Below are positions 19,963-31,252 of a stretch of 64,000 nt of DNA, one piece after another. The translations under genes and the position numbers were made by a program. Source of the stretch: Zasmidium citrigriseum (lineage: Eukaryota; Ascomycota; Dothideomycetes; Mycosphaerellales; Mycosphaerellaceae); assembly GCA_002786025.1 (NCBI GenBank), contig NHNW01000039.1, positions 310,001 to 374,000 on the forward strand, given 5' to 3'. Position 1 is the stretch's first letter; each line of letters starts with the position of its first letter. Under the pieces are notes generated by a model. It was not told the DNA's origin. It saw only the letters and a program-made list of their open reading frames with translations, and did no database searches.

Positions 19963-21301
19963 ATGGCGGACGCCAACTCGGAGAGCATCCAGCAGAAGGC
20001 AAGCCAGCCCCCAATGCCGCCGCCCGCTGCGCTCCAGAGCTAACCTCCACCCCAGATCCAAATCGCACGGCGAGATGCGGAAGCCCTCAAGGACCGGATC
20101 AAGAGGAAAAAGGACGAGCTCGCCGACACCACACGTAAGTCGATACCGCGTGTCGCGCTCCGTGTGCGACGTGCGCCGGACACTGGCTAACCCTCTGCAG
20201 TCCGCGATGTCGCGCGACAACGCACCGAACAGCTGCCGCGCCTGGCGATGAAGACCAAGCGCACCCTCAAGGGCCATCTCGCCAAAATATACGCCATGCA
20301 CTGGTCCACCGACCGAAGACATCTGGTTTCCGCTTCGCAAGATGGCAAGCTCATCATCTGGGACGCTTACACCACAAACAAAGTACACGCAATTCCTCTG
20401 CGGTCATCATGGGTCATGACATGCGCCTACTCGCCCAGCGGCAACTACGTCGCATGTGGTGGTTTGGACAACATCTGCTCAATCTACAACCTCTCCGCAC
20501 GGGAAGGGCCAACTCGAGTCGCCCGGGAGCTTAGTGGCCACTCAGGGTACCTCAGTTGCTGCCGTTTCATCAATGATCGACGCATCTTGACCTCATCTGG
20601 CGACATGACTTGCGTGCTGTGGGACATTGAGACAGGTCAGAAGATCACTGAGTTTGCGGACCATCTTGGCGACGTGATGAGCTTGAGCATCAACCCACTG
20701 GATAACAACCAGTTCGTATCTGGTGCCTGCGACGCTTTTGCCAAACTATGGGATATCCGAGCGCAGAAGTGCACACAGACCTTTGCTGCACACGACTCGG
20801 ATATCAACGCCATCCAATTCTTCCCTAACGGAAATGCCTTTGGGACGGGATCCGACGACGCATCATGTCGGTTGTTTGACATTCGAGCTGATCGCGAACT
20901 TCAAAGCTACACAGTAAGTTTTGGAAACGGGTGCAAAGAGCTAGACGAATACTAATACTTGACAGATTGGCGAGCCTGTATGCGGTATCACATCGGTCGC
21001 TTTCTCCGTATCTGGTAGACTTCTCTTTGCTGGCTACGACGACTTCGAGTGCAAGGTACGGCCGAGACCACTTTCCCGCGTATGTGAGACGAGCGGCTAA
21101 TGTTTCAATGCAGGTCTGGGACGTATTGCGCGGCGAGAGAGTTGGCACTCTGCAAGGGCACGACAACAGAGTGAGCTGCCTGGGAGTGAGCAACGACGCC
21201 ATGTCGTTATGCACCGGGTCGTGGGATTCAATGGTGAGCATTTTGACATCTGCATACTCTAGCCTCGCTAACCTCGCCCTCAGCTCCGGATCTGGGCATG
21301 A
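19963..21301 (+). CDS. Heterotrimeric G protein beta subunit, 6 exons
   Basis: Exons 19963..19998, 20056..20134, 20201..20913, 20966..21055, 21114..21233 and 21284..21301 give 351 residues. The N-terminal coiled coil ([22 protein letters not shown]), which binds gamma, is split by the first two introns. Seven WD40 repeats follow, with strong segments such as [14 protein letters not shown] and [12 protein letters not shown], and the product ends LRIWA. The first intron uses a GC donor (AAG|GCAAGC...CCAG). By family (SfaD/GNB-1/MGB1) it pairs with G-gamma to control growth, conidiation and mating. The phosducin-like gene follows about 1.3 kb downstream on the same strand. Confidence 0.95.
19999..20055 (+). 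other. GC-AG intron in the G-beta gene
   Basis: The intron is 57 bp. The donor is AAG|GCAAGC, the usual form of functional GC donors, with a GCTAACC branch site and CCCCAG acceptor. Splicing here joins QQK to IQIARRD in frame and gives the conserved N-terminal helix. No GT donor nearby does so. Confidence 0.85.
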
Positions 21302-22610
21302 TCGACACCTTTATAGCGCTGCACAGGATACCGACGCTTCGGGACCGAACCGAGAGCACGAGACACGAAAACTCATAGGCGTCGTGCCATTCGATACAGT
21401 GGTCGCCGGAGGACGGATCCTGCGGCGTGGATTTCCTTGATACCTCGACAGACAGGACGTTGATGTAAGATGCGGCGCTGAGCCACCAGGCTTCTCTAAT
21501 CTGGATGAAGCAACAATGTGAACTTTTCTACCTCGCCAGTGCGACGAATCCGAACGATGGTGCGCGAGCGCGATGGTGACCTACCTAACACGACCTCCCA
21601 GACGGGATCCTCTTTCTTCAAAACCGATGTGATTGAGTACTCTAGCCAAAGGAGTAACGGAGCGAGCGCCAGGGGCGCAAGACATTGCGGGCCTTGTGGC
21701 ATTATTGGGCGGAGGGCTTTCTTATTCTGTGCAAGCTGGCTGCATACCAACCCGGCGTGGTCAAGGTTGTTTCTAGTAGCTGTACGTGGGACACTCTCAA
21801 GCAAACGGATTCAAAAGCTGGGCCTCTTTCTAGCACAGCATCTAAAGCGTTGTGTACCGTATTCTGGGGACTGAGAGGCGGATAGTAGTAGGAGCAGCGG
21901 AGAGATGGGATTGGCATTTCAGAATTGTATCGTCATCAGTTGCACGCTCTTTTTTTTCTTCACGATGGTCTCTCGGCATGTGGCTTCAATAGACCCGCAG
22001 CCCCCTTACGTTGGCTCTTGCTGGTGAAGGAACGTCATCTCCCCTTTCCACCGCACAGCTGCTTATGGACAGCTTCATCTACGAGGTTTGCTCGATCAAT
22101 CACCGCCGTAGATACGCGAGGCCTGCCCAACGGCTGCTCGTCCGTGACAGGCCTGGCGCGAACTCTCCCGCCGGCAGGCAAAGCGAAGCGCACATGCCGC
22201 AGTGGGGCGTCGCTGGCAGCAGCCGAACTTCTCACACCGCGCGCCGGCCTCACCTGACGGCCATCCTGGACGTTTGCAGGCGCTGAAACACGAACGCGGT
22301 CCAGCCTGGGCTGCAACATGCTCTGTTTCAAGCGTTTCAAGCTCTTCGCCCAGGGGCCGGTGGCAGACCTCCCCGGCAGGTAGGGCTCGCGCGGCCTTTC
22401 CCAGCACGCACTGGCTATGAATAGGAGTCTGCCAAAAATTGGACAGCCGCTACCAGAGTAGGCCCTGCAACTTTCGCAGAGTTAAAATACTAGCACCCGT
22501 CCGAGTCGACCACCTCTGCGCGCCATTGACTCTGCAGTCGCCTTTTCTGCACCGCGAAACTTCGAGTCATTCGCGGCCTCAGACCGCCCTCTCACATCCG
22601 ACTGTTCAAC
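21302..22610. other. Intergenic, no gene seen
   Basis: 3' region of G-beta and promoter of the phosducin-like gene. CpG-rich around 22,120-22,400, giving many overlapping ORFs without family features. Confidence 0.45.
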
Positions 22611-23554
22611 ATGTCGGCCGCTCAGGAGGAGTTCACTGAGCTCATGAGAGATAAGGATCGAAGGTCCAGGCATCCGGAGGACGACAACGACGACGATGGC
22701 AGGTCCTTCCTCAACCTGTCGGACGACGAAGCCACGCCTTCATCCTCGCGGTATCCCGACATGGACGCTCCAAGACCCAGCATGAGCAGTGCGCGAAGCA
22801 CTATTCCAATGAAGCGATATGGGGCCAACACCGGCCCAAAGGGCGTCATATCCGACGCGCAAGATTTCAGGGATTCGCGACGCAGCCAGCGAATGTCAAT
22901 GCGGAACTCTCCCGGACTTGCAGCCAACACGCAGACACTTTCGTTGAAAGACCGAGCAACGCCCGAGAAGGTCGAGGAAGAGGAAGAGGAGGATTTGGAG
23001 GACGATGACTTCATGCAGACATGGCGGCAGAGTCGGTTAAAGGAGATGCAGAATGGACCGCGCGAGAGCTACATGCACAAGAATGGACGGCAGAGGAGAC
23101 TTTTTGGTGGCCTTACGACGGTGGATGGAGAGGGATACCTTGATGCAGTGGACAACTCGCCGTCCGATACAGTGGTGATTGTCTACATTTACGATGACTA
23201 CGTGAGTGATTCCAACCGTCAGTGGGCAATATTGCAGATGCTAACATGTGGTAGTCGCAAGTCAGTGACCTTATTGAGCGGTGCATACGGACTCTGGCCA
23301 GCAAACATCAGGATACGCGATTCGTCAAACTGCATTATGAGGATGCGCAGATGGAACCTGCCGGTGTGCCTGCACTCCTTGCATACAAAGGCGGCGACAA
23401 ATTCGCAGGTCTAGTGCCTGTGATCGACGAGATACCGGACGATGCTGAATTGAGCGCCTTGACTCTAGAGACCGTGATGAAGAGGTGAGTATCTGTTCGA
23501 CCCGGCAGGATCTATGTCATCTAACAGCTCTCCAGGCACCAGATCCTTGTATGA
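22611..23554 (+). CDS. Phosducin-like protein (putative G beta-gamma chaperone)
   Basis: Exons 22611..23201, 23255..23484 and 23536..23554 give 279 residues. The N-terminal half is acidic and disordered with a Glu/Asp run; a helix DDDFMQTWRQSRLKEMQ and the segment RRLFGGLTTVDGEGYLDAVD lead into a thioredoxin-like domain (VVIVYIYDDY, RFVKLHYEDAQMEPAGVPALLAYKGGDKFAGLVPV) without a CxxC site. This is the phosducin architecture (fungal PhnA/Bdm-1). By family it stabilises or helps fold the G beta-gamma dimer with the CCT chaperonin. Its position next to G-beta fits that role. The last exon encodes only the final residues. Confidence 0.9.
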
Positions 23555-24650
23555 GGCCTCGTGCTCTTTTCTGCCCTGGTCCTCGACACACGGCCCGGTC
23601 TCTCGATTTCTTCTCAGATGAGCCACACTCGTTATGAGATACGCCCACTCTCATCGCCAAGCTCAGGCTTCGTGTCGATCAGTCAGTCCTGAGACACAAG
23701 CCGTCATGTGTACGAGCATGTGGCTTGAAGATGGCGAGCAACAGCGTTGGACGCTCGTTTATGCTTATCCTAAGTGATGTGGCAAGGCAGATGGCAGGAT
23801 GGATCGGCAGATGTGACAAGACACCGAGGATGATCGCACCGAGAGCGCCGAATGCCAGGGCCAGCACACCTCGTGGCTCGTTTCATGAGCTCAGCGATTT
23901 GGTTGCCAGTTGGGCCGCGATCCACCTGTTCGATTGAGCAAGGCTGGGACACAGCTTTGCGGAGGGAAGGAATCTTGCTTGATGATACCGGCGAGCCTAA
24001 CGGCAAAGCGACTGTCGTTACGATAGCGTTCGAGAGACCTGAATGACAGTTCATATTCACCAAGGCTACGACGATCGACCCCGGGAAGAGGTGTATGTTT
24101 GAAAGATGGAAATAGAGTCGTTGTTGGCGCCTGGCCCGGCATCTGACGGGACTGAGATAGCTGCTATTCTATGATGCTCAACCCGGTTCAAACTCTCGGC
24201 GACACAGGGGAGCTTCGTAGCGGCTCGACTGGCCTGCAACATCCTGGGCTCGACTGCACGGCAGCAACCTACAGCTAGCCTGAATGGCCGCTGACCGTCG
24301 GACACATCCGGTTTGCTCGACGAAACATGCAGCTTGCGTCGATGTTTCCGCACGTGATACCGTGACATAACGGGCTTGGCGCCAACGAAGTGAAAGTCGA
24401 AAGTCCTCGTTCATTGATCTGCCTCGAAAAGTGTGTACATATGCGCCACAGAGTGACCACATGAAGGCCGGCTGTGGATCAATCGCTCAATGCCGTCTTG
24501 AACACATAGAACGCCTGTGACGCATTTGTCTTCCATTGGTGAAGCCTCATGCTTGGCAGTGGCACGCGACAAGGTTGGAACCTCACGTCTTCTCGACTTC
24601 AGCTAGGTTGACTTTTCCAACAACATCCTCTGCACATACCCAACCACATC
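23555..24650. other. Intergenic, no gene seen
   Basis: 3' region of the phosducin-like gene and the promoter of the phospholipase D gene. Nothing supportable was found on either strand. Confidence 0.5.
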
Positions 24651-27559
24651 ATGTCGTTCCTTTTCGACAAGGTCAAAGACGCCGTCAACGAGGTCGGCGA
24701 CAAGATCAGAACATCCACTGCCGCCGCTGCAGAGCCTACACATGCCCACACACACCATTCGAACGAGTGCTCCGACAATGACAGCCATCACATGCACCGC
24801 TTCCAGAGCTTTGCTCCGCAGCGCGAGGGCAATGAGGTAAAGTGGTATGTCGACGGCTGCTCGTACATGTACGCCGTTTCTATGGCATTGGAGCATGCCC
24901 AGCACGAAATTTACATCTTGGACTGGTGGCTCTCGCCCGAGCTGTACTTGCGGCGGCCGCCAGCTCAGAACGAGCAGTACCGCCTCGATAAGCTGCTCTT
25001 TGCGGCCGCGGAGCGTGGTGTCAAGGTCTACATTATCGTTTACAAAGAGGTCACCCAAGCTTTGACGCTTTCGAGTTCGCACACAAAGCATCATCTCGAG
25101 GATCAGGATAAGACGGGCAATATCAAGGTCTTCAGGCACCCAGACCATATCCCAGATCGACAAACCGTTGCTTCGAATATCATTTCTTCTATTCGGCAGA
25201 GCGGCTTGAACGCTGCGAAGCTGGCGCAGTTGCCGGGTGATGCAATTAAGGGCATCTATGGCATGAACGATGGCACGGTAATCACATCCATCCTGTTGAT
25301 ATGCTGGGGATCTGGCTGTTGATCTTCGTTAGGTACTTTACTGGGCGCACCACGAGAAGCTTTGCCTTGTCGATGGTCATGTGGCTTTCATGGGAGGCCT
25401 CGATCTTTGCTACGGACGCTGGGATACGAACCAACACTCGATCGCTGATGTGCATCCAGGCGATCTTAAGCAGATTGTTTTCCCTGGACAGGACTGTAAG
25501 TACACCCCTGACCAGTACCTCATCTGAGACATTTACTGATACTAGTCCTCGTTTCTAGATAACAACGCTCGAATCATGGACTTTGCAGACGTCCAACACT
25601 GGGTCTGTCAAGTCATTGCTCTACAATGCTCGCCGTTTGCTGATTGACCTTTGATTTCTAGGAAAACAATAAGCTGGATCGTAAGTACAACAGCAGGATG
25701 GGATGGTCGGATGTCGCCCTTTCAGCCAAGGGTCCGATCGTGGAAGACCTGAAAGCCCACTTCACACAACGCTGGAACTTCATCTATTACGAGAAGTATG
25801 ACGTCCGTAGGGACGAGCGCTACCAGCCACTGGTATACTCACCCATGCGGGCCGGAATCATTGGTCATCCGTATCAACAGTCCGAAGATGGTGAGGGCAT
25901 AGAAGGCGAGGGTCAGTATCACGGCTTCCGAGAGCGTATGCGGAGGCAATTCGAAGAAGGAAGAGAGCGACTCCGTGACGAGATCTCTGGCATGCAGCGC
26001 GAGTTTCCTTCCGGGCCACTCAGCGGTGCCCACTGTCAGATCGCACGTTCGTGCGCCAAGTGGAGCCACGGAGTCGCTGTTGAGCACAGTATTGCCAATG
26101 CTTACATTCAGATTATCAAGGAGAGCCAGCACTTCGTCTATATGGGTGAGTGGGGAATGAGAGAGATGGAATGGCTATGGCTGACATGCTTCAGAAAACC
26201 AATTCTTCATCACGGCTACGTGCGACAAGCAAGGACCCGTGAAGAACCGAGTGGGAGCCGCAATCGTCGAGCGTATTCTGCGTGCCGCGAGGAATGGAGA
26301 GAACTGGCACATGATCATCAACATTCCGTCGGTACCTGCATTCGCGGGAGATCTCAAGGCCGATGAAGCTCTTGGCACGAGAGCAATCATGGAGTTCCAG
26401 TACTTCAGCATCAATCGTGGCGGCAACAGTATCATGGAGTAAGTGCGGACATGTGTATCAAGAAAGAACAGTGCTGACACTCTTTACCTCGTACAGGGCC
26501 GTGGCACGCGAAGGCGTTGATCCAATGCAGTACATCCGGTTCTACAACTTGAGAAGCTACGATCGCATCAACATTAGCTCTGCTGTCTCACAGGTTGAAC
26601 AACAAGCTGGAGTATCATACGACGAAGCACGGCAGGGCCACGATCAGTACTATGCCGGAGAATCGCAAGTCTCTGAGGGCTTCAATCGATACCAGGAGGC
26701 TGCTCAGCAGGTGTACGGCCAGTCTTCGAACGAGATGGCTTCCGGCCGCTGGGACAGCGTTGCCGAGTGCTACATGCTCAACGGACCTGACATTCGCTCC
26801 GTGCCGTGGGAAGGCGACGCCGAATCTGAGATGAACGCTTTCGTCAGCGAGGAGTTGTACATTCACTCCAAACTTCTCATTGCCGATGATAGGGTCGTCA
26901 TCTGTGGCAGCGCCAACATGAACGACCGATCTCAGCTCGGAACGCACGACTCAGAGATCGCCATGATCATCGAAGACCCAGTCGAGATCCAGTCTTATAT
27001 GGCCGGCCAACCATGGACTGCTACTCGCTTTGCCGCCAGTCTCAGACGTCAAATCTTCCGCAAGCATCTTGGCCTTATTCCTCCACAGGACCCGCAGCGT
27101 CCAGACGCCAACTTCACGCCCGTCGGCGCAGACGAGAACATCTACGATTGGGGATCCCGTAAAGACCACGCCGTGGCCGATCCTCTGGACCCGAGCTTCA
27201 TGAACCTGTGGAAGACAACAGCCCGTAACAACACCGAAGCATTCGCCAAGGTCTTCCACCCTGTCCCCGACGATAAGGTGCAGAACTGGAAGCAGTACGA
27301 CGAGTACTACGAGCGATTCTTCAAGGCCGAGGAGGCGCAGAAGGACGGCAAGGACATGCAGAAGCCAAGTTCGTGGAAGTGGGGCCATGTCGTGAGGGAG
27401 GAGTTCTCGGAGGGCGAGCAAGGTGTTCAGGAGATGAAGGAGGTGCTGAGTCGGATCAAAGGCAATCTGGTTGAGATGCCGTTGTTGTTCTTGAAGGACG
27501 AGGATATTGCGAAGGAGGGCCTCGGGTTGAATGCGCTGACGGAGGAGGTCTATACTTGA
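24651..27559 (+). CDS. Phospholipase D, 6 exons
   Basis: Exons 24651..25277, 25333..25495, 25559..25602, 25662..26145, 26195..26438 and 26497..27559 give 874 residues. Two HKD catalytic motifs are intact: HHEKLCLVDG (start of exon 2, about residue 214) and IHSKLLIADD with GSANMNDRS (about 643). The protein has the PLD core layout; no PX or PH domain is visible before the core, unlike yeast Spo14, so it fits the short PldA-like class of filamentous fungi. By family it hydrolyses phosphatidylcholine to phosphatidic acid and choline. The intron 3 donor is a weak GTCTGT; the frame and conserved Trp before it support the join. Confidence 0.9.
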
Positions 27560-28242
27560 TCTGGTGATACGAAAAAAAAGGGCATGAGGAATGCGGGAAT
27601 GAGTTCACGACTCTGTGTGAAGTAACGAACAGAAGATACATAGTCTATGAGACTACGATTGGATTTCAAATGACCTTCAGGCTTCACAGAACGCTCGCGG
27701 GTGCTTCTCAATAGTTTGCGCCTATCGTTATTGGGGGTGGCATCGGCTTTGCCTTCTGCCTTCAGGGCGGTAGCAATTCTCATTGTCTAACCCTAGTAAC
27801 GACGCATCTCTAAACATGGAGAGGCCAAACTGTCTAGGCAGCTGCGTGTTGGGCTCGACGGGCTTTGCATTGCACCTGCTAACCCTTTGCCGCCTGGACA
27901 CATCGAGGCGTGCTAGATGCACTGTCGCTCATGCCTATTGAGTCTGGTCTGTATGTCGCGTACTCTCAGTGGTATGATCTAGCGAGGCTTGGGCCTGTTA
28001 TCGCTAGCGGCGGAATCTATGCTTGCTTTGTCAACGACTGTGGAACAAATGAGGTGGATCTATGCCTACCATTTTGCAGATGATTGCTATTTGGTAAGCG
28101 GCTCCTTGACTGAAGCAAAGACCTGGGTGACAATGTCTTTTTGGTGGGCATGCAAAAGATCTCATGGATAGATCTCGGGTCACATTAGATCTTGGAACAT
28201 GTCAGAGAACGCCTGATAAAAGGGACTGAATTGAATGCAAAC
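27560..28242. other. Intergenic, no gene seen
   Basis: Convergent 3' ends of the phospholipase D gene and the next gene. Nothing recognised. Confidence 0.5.
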
Positions 28243-29093
28243 TCACCACTTGACCGTTTTGTCTACCTTGAAGACATTCTGCCAAGCTACTGCACCCACG
28301 CTAGATGTCACACGGTGTCTGATTGAAAGGCTTGACCGGGCCAGCTTGCCCTGTAGTGCGCCTCCCAGAGATTCGGCGCCTACATTGTCAGCATCAGATT
28401 GATATGAAGCGAGGTCTATCAGAACTTACCTTTCCAGATGTCTCTAGCCGTAGGAGGTTCAGAAGAAGCTCTGCCATGGCTAGTGGGGTCCGCAACCCAA
28501 GGCCGGAGGAGAACATGTTGCTCAGCATTTTGAGCAGCGACAAAGTCCGCATCTCGGTACTCTCTGAAGTTCCAGGAGCCCTTGAGCCAATACTTTGCTT
28601 GGTCCGGAATGGGAAGCTGGTCGATGGATGGTGACTTTGGCTCTGGGGGAACTTCAAGATCGGCCGAGATTGGGATGCGTCCAGCCTCCAGCTCATCGAT
28701 GAGAGCCATTACCTCGTCGTAATGCCGTTGATTGTCCTCAAGCCATGCATCATTCGTTCGATTCGTGATCTCGTAGCCTCGCATCCAAGCTTCTGCGTTG
28801 TTCTTCTCGGCTTGTTCAGAAGGCGTAAGCTTTTCCGGCGCAACGCAGGCTTTGGCAAGCTGTTCGTTGGCATCTTGCAGCATTCGATTCGATGATGCGA
28901 GTGCACGGTCGAGACGCTCGTCGTAATCCAGCTCTTCCGGAGTGGGAATTTTCTTGGGAAGGCGAATAGGTTCGACGAGTTGCGGGTTGGCCCGGTACTT
29001 TTGACGAGCCTTGTCCATGAAGTAAAACGACGCATTGACGCCTGGTGAAGGCATGTCCTGCTCAGAGGAAGTGCTGGAACCTTCGCGAGCCAT
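28243..29093 (-). CDS. Uncharacterised protein, 2 exons
   Basis: Exons 28430..29093 and 28243..28379 (50-bp intron with a GCTGAC branch site) give 266 residues. I do not recognise a family. The protein is hydrophilic and helix-rich, with Glu/Asp/Gln-rich stretches (DERLDRALASSNRMLQDANEQLAKA; DNQRHYDEVMALIDELEAG). The second exon reads GAESLGGALQGKLARSS and ends VDKTVKW. No signal peptide or clear membrane segment. The intron is likely because unspliced translation stops just after a strong GTAAGT donor, while splicing adds 45 residues in frame. Confidence 0.65.
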
Positions 29094-29976
29094 ACCGGAT
29101 GGTTTTCGAAAGTTTGTTGAGCGATTGATTGTTGTTGGTAAGTAAAGATGTTGTTGACGCTAGATCGCTGCCTCAAGAAATGTTTGGAAATGCGGATCAG
29201 ACATCAGATCCAGATACAATAGCAAATAAATATGCTGGGTTCTTTTCAGGTCTTCTTTGTGCTCCAACAAGGCATTCTTTTGCTTTGTTCTTTGTCCTCG
29301 GGTTCAAAGTCCGCGATGGCCTCCATATCGGTTCAGGGTTCGGAAGCTGACGGCGTCCGGGCGCAATGACAGGAATCAATTGGTGTCAAAGAGAATTCGA
29401 AGAATTGCACGAAACGCTCATCGGCCATAGCCAGGCAGTGTTGAGAAAGGAGGAGAGTTGACACGAGCGATCAGAGGAATTTTGGGGCAGTCGCGACTCG
29501 CGTCCCCTCGACGCTGATTGGTCAGATTGGTCAGTCGCGACCTCACCTCGTCAACGCGACTTCACCCTTCTGCCTTCCTCCTTCACACCCACTTCACTTT
29601 CACGTCACATCACACGGAATACACAGTATCGGCAGCGATCTCACGCGGGACACTCAAGACTGCGAGAATCGAAGATGGGGTTATCAATTGCATTCATTGC
29701 GCCTCGCGGCTGCTTCCAGAGCTGTGGCCATATGGCCACCTAGTAAGTGCATCTGCATCTGCAGACCCAACAATAGTATCCTCGCTTCTCATTGTCATCC
29801 TGATCATCGCACTTCAAAATCATACGCCTCCAGTCAAAAGAAAATATCGCACTCAAGCATCATGCCAACCTCCAATCTCTGGCCTCCTTTGGAATACCAC
29901 GACCACCATTTCCGACTTCGAATCTCTGATGTCTCCCCCTTCTCGAATGCAGCGACAGAACTCTTCATTTACCCTC
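29094..29976. other. Intergenic, no gene seen
   Basis: Between two minus-strand genes; includes the promoter of the 29.1-kb gene. Short plus-strand ORFs look random. Confidence 0.45.
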
Positions 29977-30825
29977 TCAAGCAAAACCACGAGCGGCCTC
30001 CTCTTCCTCTGCGATGGCGCGAAAGGCGGCGTCCAGGCAGCCTGAGCAGTAGAAGGCCTCGCTGTCAATGTCCTTGGCGAAACGACTGGCACAGCCGATA
30101 TGGAACCACTCGTCACAAGCACCGCACAGAGCCATCTCGTCCAAGCGTGAGCTGAAGGTAGCGTAGCACACGCAGTGAGGGGTCGCGTCCTTTGGCTTGA
30201 AGCAGCTGGTGTCTGAGTTGACGGTGTCGCTTGAGGAAGTGGCGTCGATGCCGGAAGAGCAGGGCGAGAGTTGGCCATCGCTGAGGTAGAGGAGTGGTGC
30301 GACTGGTGGGAGGTAGCGAGGCTTTGGTTCGTCGCTCGCAAAGTCCGATCTCAGATCCTGGGACTTGTTCTTGTGGTGCAGGCGAATGCCCTTGTTGGAG
30401 AAGGTGTTGAGGTACTCGATCGATGGAACACCACGCAGCTGCTGCGCCATGTCTTCGGCACTCTCCTTGTCGACGAGAATACTCTTGGCCTTGGCGACCG
30501 ACTCCTCGAGCCAGCTATCCTTCGAGACCGAGACCGACACGACTGGAGCGAAGTTCGGGCGGTCAGAGTCTTGGAGGTCCGGGAAGGCTTGGGTGCGACG
30601 GAGGCGCGGCCACGTGTGTGGTGCGTTGCTGCCGGTGGAGCTGTCGAGCATTGTGGAGCGGGAACCGAGCTGGACGCTGCGATGCTTGCGCGAATGCGAG
30701 CGGAGAGGATGGAATGGCGGGTTGTAGTCGGTGGGGTAGGCGGTGATGCGCGCGCAGTCCGATGCGATATCCTCGAGGAAGGTCTGCATTGGTGCGTACT
30801 CGCCGAAGGATGTGATAGACTCCAT
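29977..30825 (-). CDS. PHD-finger protein
   Basis: A single exon of 282 residues from a true ATG. Near the C-terminus (about residues 218-265) the pattern CVCYATFSS...MALCGACDEWFHIGCASRF...FYCSGC has the Cys4-His-Cys3 order and the conserved Trp before His of a PHD finger. The rest is Ser/Pro-rich and probably disordered. PHD fingers commonly read histone H3 tails, so a chromatin role is likely, but the partner complex cannot be told. It is one of three zinc-finger genes in a row here. Confidence 0.75.
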   Translation of the reverse strand: MESITSFGEYAPMQTFLEDIASDCARITAYPTDYNPPFHPLRSHSRKHRSVQLGSRSTMLDSSTGSNAPHTWPRLRRTQAFPDLQDSDRPNFAPVVSVSVSKDSWLEESVAKAKSILVDKESAEDMAQQLRGVPSIEYLNTFSNKGIRLHHKNKSQDLRSDFASDEPKPRYLPPVAPLLYLSDGQLSPCSSGIDATSSSDTVNSDTSCFKPKDATPHCVCYATFSSRLDEMALCGACDEWFHIGCASRFAKDIDSEAFYCSGCLDAAFRAIAEEEEAARGFA

Positions 30826-31252
30826 GTTCGAGTATGGCCGACGGGGCCTCGGATTTGGACAGAAGGTATGGGATGCGATGAATAGGAAGTTGGCGGATTT
30901 CGAGGGAAGAATGAAGTTGCAAATGAATGGAGGGGAGTGGAAGCGAAGCGACTATTTGAAGAGAGCGGGATCTTTTCGGCACTACCCGCAAATGTGGGTC
31001 GAGGTGAGGTGAATCTTTCACACTCGAGATTCACTAAATGCTGGCTAGGACGTCTCGAACTTCGAGGATTGTACTTTTGCGAAACTGCCTGGCTGGACTC
31101 GACGATTGCAATAACAGTCTGATCAATGAAGTACTCCACGCTTTACACAAACTCCGTCTCTCAAGTGCGGTGACGCCGCAATGCTTCCATGACTGCCAAC
31201 GAAACCCAGAAACCGCACGCATCTTCTCTCAGCAAATCCTGACGCCAAAGCT
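30826..31252. other. Intergenic between two minus-strand zinc-finger genes
   Basis: Promoter of the PHD gene and 3' region of the ZZ gene. Nothing else seen. Confidence 0.45.

Noticed and set aside
19480..20250. Many long overlapping ORFs on both strands
   Set aside because: GC-rich, stop-poor sequence of the G-beta leader and first exons; Arg/Pro/Ala-rich translations are compositional.
30271..30885. 204-codon plus-strand ORF over the PHD gene
   Set aside because: Antisense shadow; no motif, while the minus strand has a full PHD finger.
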